Assembly (NCBI GenBank): GCA_910586105.1
Contig: CAJUGU010000138.1
Coordinates: forward strand, 1 to 9,246
Length of the DNA: 9,246 bases
Direction of reading: 5' to 3'
Source: an uncultured Eubacteriales bacterium
Lineage (GTDB): Bacteria; Bacillota; Clostridia; Oscillospirales; Butyricicoccaceae
Shown: positions 1-7,973 of the stretch, one piece after another
Layout of the letters: every line of letters starts with the position of its first letter
How positions within the stretch are numbered: the stretch's first letter is position 1
Translations under genes and position numbers: made by a program
The notes under the pieces: model-generated
What the model was told of the DNA's origin: nothing
The model's input: only the letters and a program-made list of their open reading frames with translations
The model's database searches: none

Positions 1-65
1 TGGACAACGATCAGCTGCTTGCGGCATACAATGTGCAGTTGGGGATCTGCGACGAGACCGCATAA
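1..65 (+). CDS. 3' end of an unidentified protein gene
   Basis: Reading from base 3, the frame is open for 20 codons and ends at TAA (63-65). The residues are DNDQLLAAYNVQLGICDETA. This looks like a normal soluble C-terminus, and the stop is followed within 20 bases by a strong hairpin with a T-run, as expected at the end of a gene. The fragment is too short to assign a family. It is not obviously joined to the nuclease pseudogene downstream. The alternative is chance: an open stretch of 20 codons at the window edge is weak evidence by itself. Confidence 0.4.
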   Translation, partial: DNDQLLAAYNVQLGICDETA

Positions 66-84
66 AATTTCCTGTTATTAGCAT

Positions 85-149
85 TTTCCAGCAGAATGGC
101 CGCATTCACATTTTGGACTGCGCATACGGCCATTCTGCCGGAAATTTTT
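85..149 (+). terminator. Rho-independent terminator with long stem
   Basis: A perfect 12-bp inverted repeat (GCAGAATGGCCG at 91-102, CGGCCATTCTGC at 127-138) encloses a 24-base loop. One A/C mismatch separates it from a further 5-bp outer stem (TTTCC 85-89, GGAAA 140-144). Five Ts follow directly (145-149). It sits just after the stop codon at 63-65, so it most likely ends the upstream transcript. The loop is longer than usual for a terminator, so it could also be part of a dispersed palindromic repeat. Confidence 0.7.
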
Positions 150-195
150 GTATTCAAGGCAATTTAAGCACTTTTTTATGCAATAGTTGTATTAA

Positions 196-925
196 GTCGA
201 ATACTGCTTACACAAATTATTCTGCCAAACCCCGTTGGTGGTCATGATCCTGCTCGAAGCACAGTCCACATGGACGATCAACGTCCTTGTACGCATCCTG
301 ATGTACCTGACCAACACATGGCAGGAATTCATCGAAAGCCATAAGCTGAACGTCTATAGCAGCCAGCGGATCGAGCTTCCGAAGCCCGAGCTGTACGTGA
401 TCTACACCGGAGAACGCAAAACGCAGCCGGAATGGCTCTCTTTGGCCGACGAATTTTTTGCAGGGGACAATACCTTTTTGGATGTTAAGGTCAAAGTGAT
501 TTATGACGGCGAAGAAGGCGATATCATCCATCAGTATGTCGCGTTCACAAAGATATATGACGAGCAGATCGCCCGCTATGGCCGGACGCGGCAGGCCGTG
601 CTGGAAGCGATCCGGATCTGTAAAGATTCCGATGTGTTGAAGGATTATCTGGAAAGCCGCGAAAAGGAGGTTATTGATATCATGACGACATTGTTTGATC
701 AGGAATATGCCGTTGATCGGTATGGCGAAGAGATGCGCGCCGAAGGACGAGCTGAAGGGCGCGTCGAAGGAGAGGTCATAGACGTGTTAAAGCAATCGAA
801 AGCAACCGCCTTGCAAATGAAGAAAAAAAGGGCTCTCGGAAGAGTTCATTGCCGAAGTCCACAATGTCGGCCTTCAGACCGTGCGTCAATGGCTTTCGGA
901 AGCCCCGAAGGAGCCGTTAAACTAA
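196..925 (+). pseudogene. PD-(D/E)XK (Rpn/PF12784) nuclease, truncated, frameshifted
   Basis: The translation matches the C-terminal two thirds of the Rpn-type 'recombination-promoting nuclease/putative transposase' family. It shows the conserved LLEAQST active-site strand (the E-x-Q pair), then an RILMYL helix, a LPKPELYVIYTGE strand, and the typical charged EGRAEGRVEGE tail repeat. About 100 N-terminal residues, including the first catalytic Asp region, are missing. The frame is closed by TAA at 193-195, and the only start (TTG, 235) has no Shine-Dalgarno sequence. Near the 3' end the frame breaks in an A7 run (823-829). Skipping one A restores a helix-turn-helix-like family ending, GLSEEFIAEVHNVGLQTVRQ and beyond, that stops at 923-925. 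Without the shift the frame runs on as unrelated sequence to 1005. Such proteins are Rpn relatives implicated in RecA-independent recombination. This copy is almost certainly inactive. Confidence 0.8.
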
Positions 926-1026
926 AGCCATTTATCATTCGATCGGGATACCCCGTTGATCGTTCCATCCCTCATCCGTTTACCACTTTCGCTGGAGCCG
1001 TCTGACTTCTCACAAACGTATATTGC

Positions 1027-1058
1027 GCTCAGCATATTGCTCTTGCAGTATGCTGAGC
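1027..1058. repeat. 10-bp perfect inverted repeat (stem-loop)
   Basis: GCTCAGCATA (1027-1036) and TATGCTGAGC (1049-1058) pair perfectly around a 12-base loop. The element lies in the gene-free stretch 926-1277 and has no T-run, so it is not a terminator by itself. Together with the GC-rich hairpin that follows, it resembles a compound palindromic intergenic repeat. No gene could be supported anywhere in 926-1277. Confidence 0.55.
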
Positions 1059-1069
1059 ACAGTCAGCGT

Positions 1070-1097
1070 CGCCCCACAGGGGGCGTTCCCCTTTTTT
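1070..1097 (+). terminator. GC-rich terminator-like hairpin
   Basis: CGCCCC (1070-1075) pairs with GGGGCG (1080-1085) across a 4-base ACAG loop. Bases TTCCCC and six Ts (1092-1097) follow. An alternative smaller hairpin, GGGG-CGTT-CCCC (1080-1091), directly abuts the T-run. Either form could end plus-strand transcription coming out of the nuclease relic. The spacing of the larger stem from the T-run is not ideal. Confidence 0.45.
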
Positions 1098-1184
1098 GCC
1101 TACATTTTAAACTTTGTGCATTATTTGTATTTACACACTTATTTGACCCTCCTTAATTGCTATTGTGGAAATTGCGCTAAATCG

Positions 1185-1217
1185 AAAGGACCTTCCCGTT
1201 TGCAGGAAGGTCCTTTT
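1185..1217. terminator. Operon-end terminator, probably bidirectional
   Basis: A perfect 12-bp stem (AAAGGACCTTCC 1185-1196, GGAAGGTCCTTT 1205-1216) encloses an 8-base loop. A T-rich tail, TTTTGTCTTGT, lies on the plus side. The stem itself carries AAA/TTT ends, so both strands can be served. It sits about 60 bases past the stop of the minus-strand SLH gene, so it probably ends that operon. It also blocks plus-strand read-through from the nuclease relic. Confidence 0.8.
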
Positions 1218-1277
1218 GTCTTGTGGGGTCGTTTTTTAACAACCCCTTTTGAGTACATTCTTAGCCGTTGGCTTTCT

Positions 1278-2687
1278 TTAGCTCATGCCTGCCAGCGTTT
1301 GGCAGAACCGCATCAAAATCGACGCCGCTTCCGCGCGCGTTGCGCCGCCCGCCGGGTTTAATAAGCCCCGGTTCGTGCCCGAGATCAAGCCCTGGCCAAC
1401 CGCCCAACGCATGGAGTCCGCCGCATACTTCGATACGCTCGCCGCGTCTCCAAACTGGCCCAGCTCCGCCGTCGCCGACGTACTATATCCGCGATACTGC
1501 GCATATCGGTACAGGATCGCCGCAAGCTGTTCCCGCGTGATGCCGTCATTCGGCTGGAAGTTCCCCGTCGAATAACCGCTTACGATCCCATTCGCTGCCG
1601 CCCACGAAACCGCAGCCGTATAATACTGCCCCGCCGGTACGTCCGGGAACTGGCTGGCTCCCGCCGTCGGCGAGCCTTCCAAACGGTACAGGATCGATAC
1701 GATCATTGCCCGGTTCGTCGGCAGGTTCGGCGAAAATGCATTCGCTGACGTTCCCGCCATCATGCCGTTCCGATAAACGAATTCCGCCGCGCTGTAATAC
1801 CATTCCGTGGCCGGTACGTCGGTGAACGGCATTGCCGCCGGTTGGAAATCTGCATTCCCGTCCGCCGGGACAAACACCGCTTCGATCGTCGGTTTGCCAT
1901 CCGGCATAACGAAGCTATATTCCCCGTCGCCCAGATCGCGGAGCGTGATTTCCTTGCCGTCTTCATCCTTGACGGTCAGCGACGAAAGGACATATCCTGC
2001 ATCCGGCTTGACCGTAATCGTGACCCGATCCCCCGCCTTCGCCGTTGTCGAAGACAGGCTCACCGAACCGTTCCCTGTTTCAGATACACTGATCCGGTTC
2101 CCTTCCGAAGTGGCCGGGACGATCGCACTGCCTGAGCCGCCCGAACTGCCCGTGTTCCCGCCGGTATTGCCGGTATTGCCCGGATCGCTGGATGCGGTCT
2201 GCTTTGTCACGGGGACGTTAAGGAAATAGCCTTCCTTGTCCGCTCCCTCCAGCGGGCGAAGTTTTTCATCCAGCAGCTTCAAGCTGCCGGTCGCTTCAAA
2301 GGTACCCGCCTGACCATTGGGGAAAAATAAGGTGCCCAGAAATGCCGTGCTGCCTGTGTTCAGGTCGCTGTAACGGTCCATATACAGCGTGACATCATAA
2401 ACTTCTTGTGTATCCTTCGCATTAGAATTCAGTCGGATTTCGGTGTTGCTCAGGGACTCCGCCAGCTCAAACCGCTCCGGACTGCTGCCCTTGATCGTTA
2501 ACTCAATCTGAACCGCATGGATATGGTCGGCATCGGCCGGAATACCAGTGACCGTGATCTCCGCACAATTGCCGAAGCTGTCATATTCGATCGACGGTGT
2601 TGATGCCGCGCTTACCGCGGGGAGCGTGCCGCAAAGCACGCCCACCGCTAACGCAGCCGAAACGCTCCGTTTCCAATTTAATCTCAT
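1278..2687 (-). CDS. SLH-domain surface protein with cohesin-like N-terminal domain
   Basis: This 469-residue exported protein has a signal peptide (about 1-28, MRLNWKRSVSAALAVGVLCG then AVSAA). Residues ~31-162 form a beta-rich domain reminiscent of a cohesin, with alternating strands such as AVQIELTI, DVTLYM and FLGTLFF; this assignment is tentative. A Gly/Asn/Ser/Thr linker follows (165-187), then an InlB B-repeat/Flg_new-like domain (199-273, ending YSFVMPDGKPTIEAVF). Three SLH repeats complete it (~288-336, 347-399, 411-464; TREQ and TRAE motifs in the second and third). SLH triplets normally bind pyruvylated secondary cell-wall polymer, so this protein should sit on the wall and present its N-terminus outward. 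The ATG overlaps the upstream stop as ATGA, and a GGGGAGG site lies 7 bases upstream inside the peptidase gene, implying translational coupling. A tandem 9-base repeat in the linker (2162-2179) encodes GNTGNT. Confidence 0.92.
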   Translation of the reverse strand: MRLNWKRSVSAALAVGVLCGTLPAVSAASTPSIEYDSFGNCAEITVTGIPADADHIHAVQIELTIKGSSPERFELAESLSNTEIRLNSNAKDTQEVYDVTLYMDRYSDLNTGSTAFLGTLFFPNGQAGTFEATGSLKLLDEKLRPLEGADKEGYFLNVPVTKQTASSDPGNTGNTGGNTGSSGGSGSAIVPATSEGNRISVSETGNGSVSLSSTTAKAGDRVTITVKPDAGYVLSSLTVKDEDGKEITLRDLGDGEYSFVMPDGKPTIEAVFVPADGNADFQPAAMPFTDVPATEWYYSAAEFVYRNGMMAGTSANAFSPNLPTNRAMIVSILYRLEGSPTAGASQFPDVPAGQYYTAAVSWAAANGIVSGYSTGNFQPNDGITREQLAAILYRYAQYRGYSTSATAELGQFGDAASVSKYAADSMRWAVGQGLISGTNRGLLNPAGGATRAEAASILMRFCQTLAGMS

Positions 2688-5600
2688 GGCGTTACCTCCC
2701 CGCTCAGTTCAATGTAGGGAAGCTCGTCGCCGCCCGGTGTATCGATCCAAAGAGTTGTTGCCGTTTCACGGCTGCTGTCGGTCGTGTCCGGCATATCCGT
2801 GCGTACCATGATCGCGCGCACGCGGCTGGGCAACAGGTTCACGCCGTCACAGTGAGACGCTTTTTCATCCCCAATGGGCGTTTGCAGATCCTGTTCCTTT
2901 TCCACGTTCAATACGAAAATGAAGATGCCGTCGCTGATGTCGCTGACCTCTCCGTCCTCGGGAATCTCCGCGAATAGATACATTTTGCCGTCCAAGTCGC
3001 GCCGGGTCGTCTCGGTCTGCACCTCGCCAGCTTCATTGTTATAGGTGCGGACAAATTCGCCCTGAATGGTCGGATAGTTATAGACCGGGTCGCCGCGGTA
3101 AGTACCGACCACAACGATCGAACCCGCCTTGATCTCGTCATAATCGTTTTTCAGGATGCCCGCTACCGCGTCGTTGATTCCAAGCTCCACTTCATCTCCG
3201 GCGTAGCTGACGATTTGGATCTGGTCATTCGTGACATCGTTCGGAATGCCTTCGATCTTCAGCTTCAGCGCGTCATACGTCCATATACGGGTATCCGTAT
3301 TGTCAACGCTTGGCTTGTTGAAATAGGTCAGGAAATTGCTGGTACCCGCCGCAAGGTTTGCACTGAAATCCGCTTTCCGTGCAACGACTTCCCTTTCCGT
3401 CCCGGTTTCATTGTCTTTGACGGTGGCAGTCACGGTATATGCGCCCGTTGTCGGAATCGCACCTGTACCGCTGGCCAGCTTGAGACCGGAAACGGTTGTT
3501 TCCGCCTTGAATTCCACTGTGACAGTGCCGTTTTCGTCACGAGTGATCGTGTACTGATCCGTGCCTACGGTCATATCATAGGCAATCCGGATCTGCTCCG
3601 GCTGCGACTTTGCCGAGCAAATCTTGTTGCCCTGCATGTCGTATGCTACGACTTCATACTCGTAAGTGGTGTGATTGGCTGAACCAATGTGGTCGGTATA
3701 GGTCAGCACGCCATCCTTCATATTCGCCTGAACGGCAAAGTCAAGCCCTGCGTCGTTCCGGCGGATCTCATATCCTTGGACATCACCTGTGATGGTCGGC
3801 CTAATGGTCAGGATCACGTCTTTACCGGTCTTTTCATCCACCACTGCGCTTACGATCATATTGCCCGAGGCCGTTGTTCCAGTACCCGTCAGACGGTCGC
3901 GGCGGCTCTGGTCGCTCAAATACCAGATCGCACGGTTTTCAGTTTCAAGCGTTTTCAGCTCGGTCTTGACCGCCTCGCTCAGCGTCATGCCCCAGTGCTC
4001 AAAGAAGTCCGTCAGGTTCTTACCCGCCGTCTTGGATGCGATCACTGCAATCTTTTCATCGGTCGTAGTGGCCGGGCCAAAGTCATTGCCGCTCTTCCAC
4101 TTCGTAAAGAACTGGTTAAAGAAGTCCATTTTGCCGTTGTCGTAGGCCAGGTGCAGCTGCCAGTACATGCCCAGCTGGACGAATACATCGTTTGATGCGC
4201 CCGGGTATCCGCGCGAAACCTTCGTAAAGATCGCAGGATATTTGCCGCTGGCTTCCAGACGCGATTGCAGGGTGTTCTTCTTGCCGTCGTAGGTCTGCAC
4301 CATCAGGGAGTAGATGTTGTTCGAAATCTCCGCCCTGCCGATCTTATCCATGTTATGCCCGATCTCGTGCGCAATGCCCCAGCCGAACAGGCCGTTATAA
4401 GTCGCACTTGCTTCAAGCCCGCCATCCGGTACCGGCGTGCCGCTTACCATGCCCGGGCAGGAGCCTGCGCCAATGCCGACATGGTTGCCCGCCGCATACA
4501 TGAACGCGCCTTCAAACATCTGCATGCAGCGGATGTTTTGGCGGTACGCCATTTTCAGACTGTCCTCGCGCACGGCTGTAATGCCCTGCGTGGTCTTGCA
4601 AATGTACAGGATATCCTCCCATGCAAGGATCGTGTTTCGGAGCTGACCCGCCGTCTTCCCATTGACCGAGGTCGCCGGGATCGACAACAGCACCGAAGGC
4701 GTGGAAATCTCGGTCACGTTCTTCGGATTGGTCGCCGCTGCGCCGCTCAACGTCTGCGCGGTGATGTAGCTGCTCAGTTCCGCGACATATTTATCGATCG
4801 CCTCGTTCCGATCCGCTTCAGCCATCGTATACCAGTTCACGACATCCAAAACCGGGATATCGGTTGCACGGCGGACGTGCAGTTTGATATCGGCCGCATT
4901 TGGGGTGGAACAGGTATAATACAGGCTGCCGCCGCTGTTCGACGCCTGCGAACCGATTTTCGGGATCGTCAGTACGTTGCGCCCGGAGGTCAGCGTGCCC
5001 AGCGACGCCTGCCATGCGTTGGCTTCCGCGTTCACCTGCGAGGCATAAACGTTCACCGTTTCGCCCGCCGGGATCTCTGCATAAATCGAGATCGTTTGTC
5101 CCGCGTTCGCCGATACGCCCAGCGGCTGCAAGAGACTGCCGCCCTGACCAAAGTTCTGCGTGCCCGAGGTCGTGTGCAGCCCGGCCAGCACGACGCCGTC
5201 CGTTTCCTGACCGTTAAGCAGGCGGCGCGCAAGCGCAAGCTCGTCTTTATGCGCGTCGGGATACAGGTAATAATCCGAATGCTCGTCCAGCAGCGCTTCG
5301 ATCGCCGCAATGTCGGATTCCTGTACGTCTGCCTTCAACGCCGTGAACGTCTCATCCGTAAACAGGCCGTCGATCAGCGTCGGCACGTCGGTTTCCGGAT
5401 CGTATTCCAGGAACATCAATTCGGACAGGCTCACGCGGTTATAACCGGCCTGCTCGACCGCGACCTGAATTTTCGTGATCCCTTCCAATGGGCCGAACGG
5501 CAGCACCGCAAAGTGGCTCGTCGAGGGATTGCCGCGGACGGACGGCCAGGTCTGCATGGCGCTGCTGTCGCCCGTCGCGCCGTCGTCCCGGCCACCGCCG

Positions 5601-7840
5601 ATCGGGTCCGGTACGATCAGTGCGCCGTCCAGGCCGCCGTGCGCCGCGTCTGTCCAGACACGGACGCTGTAGGCGCGCAGCCACTTGGAATAATCGCCGT
5701 CCAGACGCGGTACCCAAATCGCCGCGCTCAGGCTGACCGGCTCGGTGAAGGTACATTCGACATGCTCATTGCCCCACCAGTTCTTTGTCGTCCAGCTCGT
5801 CCGGTAGTCGTTGTCAATCAGCTGGTTCGCGTTAAAGGTCGCGCTGATGCTTGGATCGACATTCGACGGGTCGAGCAGACGGATGCTTGCAATTTTGCTG
5901 CGGTCGAGCAGCGCCTCGTCGTTCGGGATGCCCTCCGGCTTTTCGTAATCGACTGCCTTCGGCATGCCTGAGACGATGTTCGACGCAGGGCCTTCGCCGA
6001 TGTCGTTCGTCCCCGTGACATAAATATAATACGTCGTGTTGTTCGTCAGACCGGTGATGCTCGTGTTGGTATTGGTCAAGCCGGATGCCGCACACGTCCA
6101 AGACTTCAGATCCTTTTTTTCATCCGTGGAGTAGTACACGCTGTAAGTGCTGGCGTTTTTCCCCGCCTTCCAGGCTACGTCCAGCTGCGCGTCCCGCGCG
6201 GTGACGGTGACCATGTTGATCATCGCCGGAATCTGGTTCGCCTTCGGCGTTGCCCTGATCTCCGACGACTGGCCGCGCCATGTAATCACGTCAGCCGCGG
6301 TGGTGCTCACCGGCGTGACAATAAAGGTGTATTCCTTGTTGTTCGTCAGTCCGGAAAGCGCCAGCGAGGAGTCGTCTTCGATCTGTGTCTTCGACTCGTC
6401 TTCGCCCTTCTCCGTCATATAATATTTGACTTCATAGCCCGTGATGTTCGGCAGCGAACCCCACTTCAAGACAACCGATTCATGCCCCGGTTCAGCGGCC
6501 AGATTCTGCACCTTGACATATTTCGGCGCCGGGTTCTCCGGGATAATATCTTTCAGGAATTCAATCGCTGCAACGCTGGCATATTCGCCATTCTCAGTTC
6601 TGGTGACGGTGATCGTTACCTTCTTCACCGCGACCCGTTTTCCAAGGTCGATCCGGATCGTCGCATGGCTATCGTCGCCGCTTGCGTCCAGCAGCATGAT
6701 CCCTTCCGGAATGCCGTTTGTGAACGGGATCGTTTCTGTCTGATCCTTGCCCGCTTCATCAACATAGACAACCTCGGCAGTGCCGTCGAGGATCTTGCCA
6801 TCGGCCGAAGACGTGACGATTTCGATGTATTCCGCTTGAACTGCTTTGTTATTATCTGGTGCAGCGGTAAACTTCGGGTCGCCCTTCGTATTGCTGAACT
6901 TCGTAAAGCCGCCTTCGGGAGATACCGCAATCGTTCCTGGCTCTGTCGTCACTTTCGGCTGCTCGATCGACAGGCGGAATGCTGGCTCTGTTTCCTGGCT
7001 CTCCACAAAATCGGCAATCGCTGTTATGCCGTGATCGACGTAGGCAAAGTCCGTAACGTCGATTTGGCCGTCGCCGTCAAGGTCATATGTTGCCGTATCT
7101 TTCGACCCTGACCGAATCGCTTTATCAATCAAATCGCGGTCGTCTGTGGCGACCTCGCCGTCCCCGTTCACGTCGCCGAGCGTAAAGCTGGCGTCGCCAG
7201 TGCCTATGGCTATGTATTGGGATGCGTCGGTCAAATCCAACTCGGTTTCATAGGTTGTATAACCGGTACCCGTCAGTTTGAGCGTGTACTTCGTTTTGTC
7301 CAAACCGTCAAAAGTTACGTCGATATATGTAACGCCCTTTTCGTCCTCGCGGCGCGAAAGTGTGTAGTCGTTTCCAGACGCATTTTTTGATAAATCGACT
7401 GTAACCGTTTTATCTTCGCCGGTTAATTCCGCAGTGACTTTGCGTGCCCGCAACGCCTCGTTGGTCTGCTGAAAGTCCAGACGGAGGGTCATTTCGATCC
7501 GCCTGTCCTGGTTCAAGTCCGGTACCGCGACGCCTTCGCCCACAGCGGTTTCCTGCGGCTCATCGTCGTCCTCCTCCGTCTCACCGTTCTTCTGCTCCGG
7601 CTCGCCGGTTTCCTGCTCCTGCTCGCCGTTGTCTCCTGCCTGCGGTTCGGCGGCAACGGCGGACAGCGTCGGTAAACGCAGCTGCACCCCGTTTTCTATT
7701 CCGTCCGGCGGCGCCTCTTCGATCAGCGCCGCGCTCTCCCGTGGCAGAGCCGACTGCCCGGTCTCGACCGCCTGCGCAGCAGGCGAGGCCAACAGGGACG
7801 CAGCCAGCAATACCGAGAGCATCCTGTAATGCACTACCAT
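2684..7840 (-). CDS. Secreted dockerin-bearing M60 (enhancin-like) metallopeptidase
   Basis: This is a 1718-residue multidomain exported zinc peptidase. In order it has: a signal peptide (1-24); an acidic linker (~66-100); an X-module-like beta domain (~110-215); a two-repeat dockerin (~219-274); an F5/8C-like domain (~300-432); two FN3 domains (~437-534 and 537-629); and an F5/8C domain (~648-815). Next come an M60 N-terminal region (~880-995), the M60 peptidase (~996-1295), an FN3-like domain (~1325-1420) and an unassigned C-terminal region (1421-1718). The dockerin calcium loops are D223/N225/D227/D234 and D253/D255/D257/D264. The gluzincin motif is complete: H1158, E1159, H1162 and E1171 in HEIGHNMDKIGRAE. 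M60 enzymes cleave mucins and other O-glycoproteins, and F5/8C modules often bind glycans. There is no LPxTG motif, SLH domain or C-terminal membrane helix. The first ATG is chosen because AAGGAAG lies 7 bases upstream. It is the first gene of an operon with the SLH protein. Confidence 0.95.
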   Translation of the reverse strand: MVVHYRMLSVLLAASLLASPAAQAVETGQSALPRESAALIEEAPPDGIENGVQLRLPTLSAVAAEPQAGDNGEQEQETGEPEQKNGETEEDDDEPQETAVGEGVAVPDLNQDRRIEMTLRLDFQQTNEALRARKVTAELTGEDKTVTVDLSKNASGNDYTLSRREDEKGVTYIDVTFDGLDKTKYTLKLTGTGYTTYETELDLTDASQYIAIGTGDASFTLGDVNGDGEVATDDRDLIDKAIRSGSKDTATYDLDGDGQIDVTDFAYVDHGITAIADFVESQETEPAFRLSIEQPKVTTEPGTIAVSPEGGFTKFSNTKGDPKFTAAPDNNKAVQAEYIEIVTSSADGKILDGTAEVVYVDEAGKDQTETIPFTNGIPEGIMLLDASGDDSHATIRIDLGKRVAVKKVTITVTRTENGEYASVAAIEFLKDIIPENPAPKYVKVQNLAAEPGHESVVLKWGSLPNITGYEVKYYMTEKGEDESKTQIEDDSSLALSGLTNNKEYTFIVTPVSTTAADVITWRGQSSEIRATPKANQIPAMINMVTVTARDAQLDVAWKAGKNASTYSVYYSTDEKKDLKSWTCAASGLTNTNTSITGLTNNTTYYIYVTGTNDIGEGPASNIVSGMPKAVDYEKPEGIPNDEALLDRSKIASIRLLDPSNVDPSISATFNANQLIDNDYRTSWTTKNWWGNEHVECTFTEPVSLSAAIWVPRLDGDYSKWLRAYSVRVWTDAAHGGLDGALIVPDPIGGGRDDGATGDSSAMQTWPSVRGNPSTSHFAVLPFGPLEGITKIQVAVEQAGYNRVSLSELMFLEYDPETDVPTLIDGLFTDETFTALKADVQESDIAAIEALLDEHSDYYLYPDAHKDELALARRLLNGQETDGVVLAGLHTTSGTQNFGQGGSLLQPLGVSANAGQTISIYAEIPAGETVNVYASQVNAEANAWQASLGTLTSGRNVLTIPKIGSQASNSGGSLYYTCSTPNAADIKLHVRRATDIPVLDVVNWYTMAEADRNEAIDKYVAELSSYITAQTLSGAAATNPKNVTEISTPSVLLSIPATSVNGKTAGQLRNTILAWEDILYICKTTQGITAVREDSLKMAYRQNIRCMQMFEGAFMYAAGNHVGIGAGSCPGMVSGTPVPDGGLEASATYNGLFGWGIAHEIGHNMDKIGRAEISNNIYSLMVQTYDGKKNTLQSRLEASGKYPAIFTKVSRGYPGASNDVFVQLGMYWQLHLAYDNGKMDFFNQFFTKWKSGNDFGPATTTDEKIAVIASKTAGKNLTDFFEHWGMTLSEAVKTELKTLETENRAIWYLSDQSRRDRLTGTGTTASGNMIVSAVVDEKTGKDVILTIRPTITGDVQGYEIRRNDAGLDFAVQANMKDGVLTYTDHIGSANHTTYEYEVVAYDMQGNKICSAKSQPEQIRIAYDMTVGTDQYTITRDENGTVTVEFKAETTVSGLKLASGTGAIPTTGAYTVTATVKDNETGTEREVVARKADFSANLAAGTSNFLTYFNKPSVDNTDTRIWTYDALKLKIEGIPNDVTNDQIQIVSYAGDEVELGINDAVAGILKNDYDEIKAGSIVVVGTYRGDPVYNYPTIQGEFVRTYNNEAGEVQTETTRRDLDGKMYLFAEIPEDGEVSDISDGIFIFVLNVEKEQDLQTPIGDEKASHCDGVNLLPSRVRAIMVRTDMPDTTDSSRETATTLWIDTPGGDELPYIELSGEVTP

Positions 7841-7870
7841 GTTTCAACTTCCTTTCCATCGTGACATACG

Positions 7871-7930
7871 GATAAAAACAGGGCCCTCCCCTTTCTGCAA
7901 AGCAGTCTTCCGGCTTTGCGCGGGGGGCCC
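7871..7930 (-). terminator. Leader terminator (attenuator candidate)
   Basis: On the minus strand, GGGCCCCCC (7930-7922) pairs with the downstream GGGAGGGCCC segment (7890-7881): six G-C pairs, one C/A mismatch and two more G-C pairs. Enclosed inside is a perfect 7-bp hairpin (GCAAAGC 7919-7913, GCTTTGC 7903-7897). The minus-strand tail TGTTTTTATC follows at once. On the plus strand the tail would be A-rich, so the terminator only works toward the peptidase gene. It lies downstream of that gene's promoter and before its start codon, so it would stop the operon's own transcript. Confidence 0.6.
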
Positions 7931-7950
7931 AAAAACGTCCCGCCCCCCGC
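7920..7950 (-). promoter_or_regulatory. Competing leader hairpin (antiterminator candidate)
   Basis: GCGGGGGGC (7950-7942) and GCCCCCCGC (7928-7920) pair perfectly over 9 bp with a 13-base loop. The right arm uses the same C-run that the leader terminator needs, so the two folds exclude each other. This arrangement is typical of attenuated or riboswitch-like leaders. No known riboswitch class is recognised. Confidence 0.5.
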
Positions 7951-7973
7951 CGCTGGCAAGGGGCTACGCTGTT

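Noticed and set aside
1147..1154. AAGGAGGG Shine-Dalgarno-like site on the minus strand
   Set aside because: The nearby GTG and ATG codons open frames of only four or five codons, so no gene is supported.
2162..2179. Tandem 9-base repeat
   Set aside because: It encodes the GNTGNT part of a flexible linker in the SLH protein and needs no separate explanation.
4265..5971. A 568-codon open frame on the plus strand, antisense to the peptidase gene
   Set aside because: It is Arg-rich with no recognisable domain, and lies wholly within a convincing M60 gene with intact motifs. Long antisense frames are common opposite GC-rich genes.
7844..7867. Seven-codon leader peptide MSRWKGS on the minus strand before the peptidase
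   Set aside because: It has no Shine-Dalgarno sequence, no run of regulatory codons, and lies after the candidate leader terminator rather than before it.
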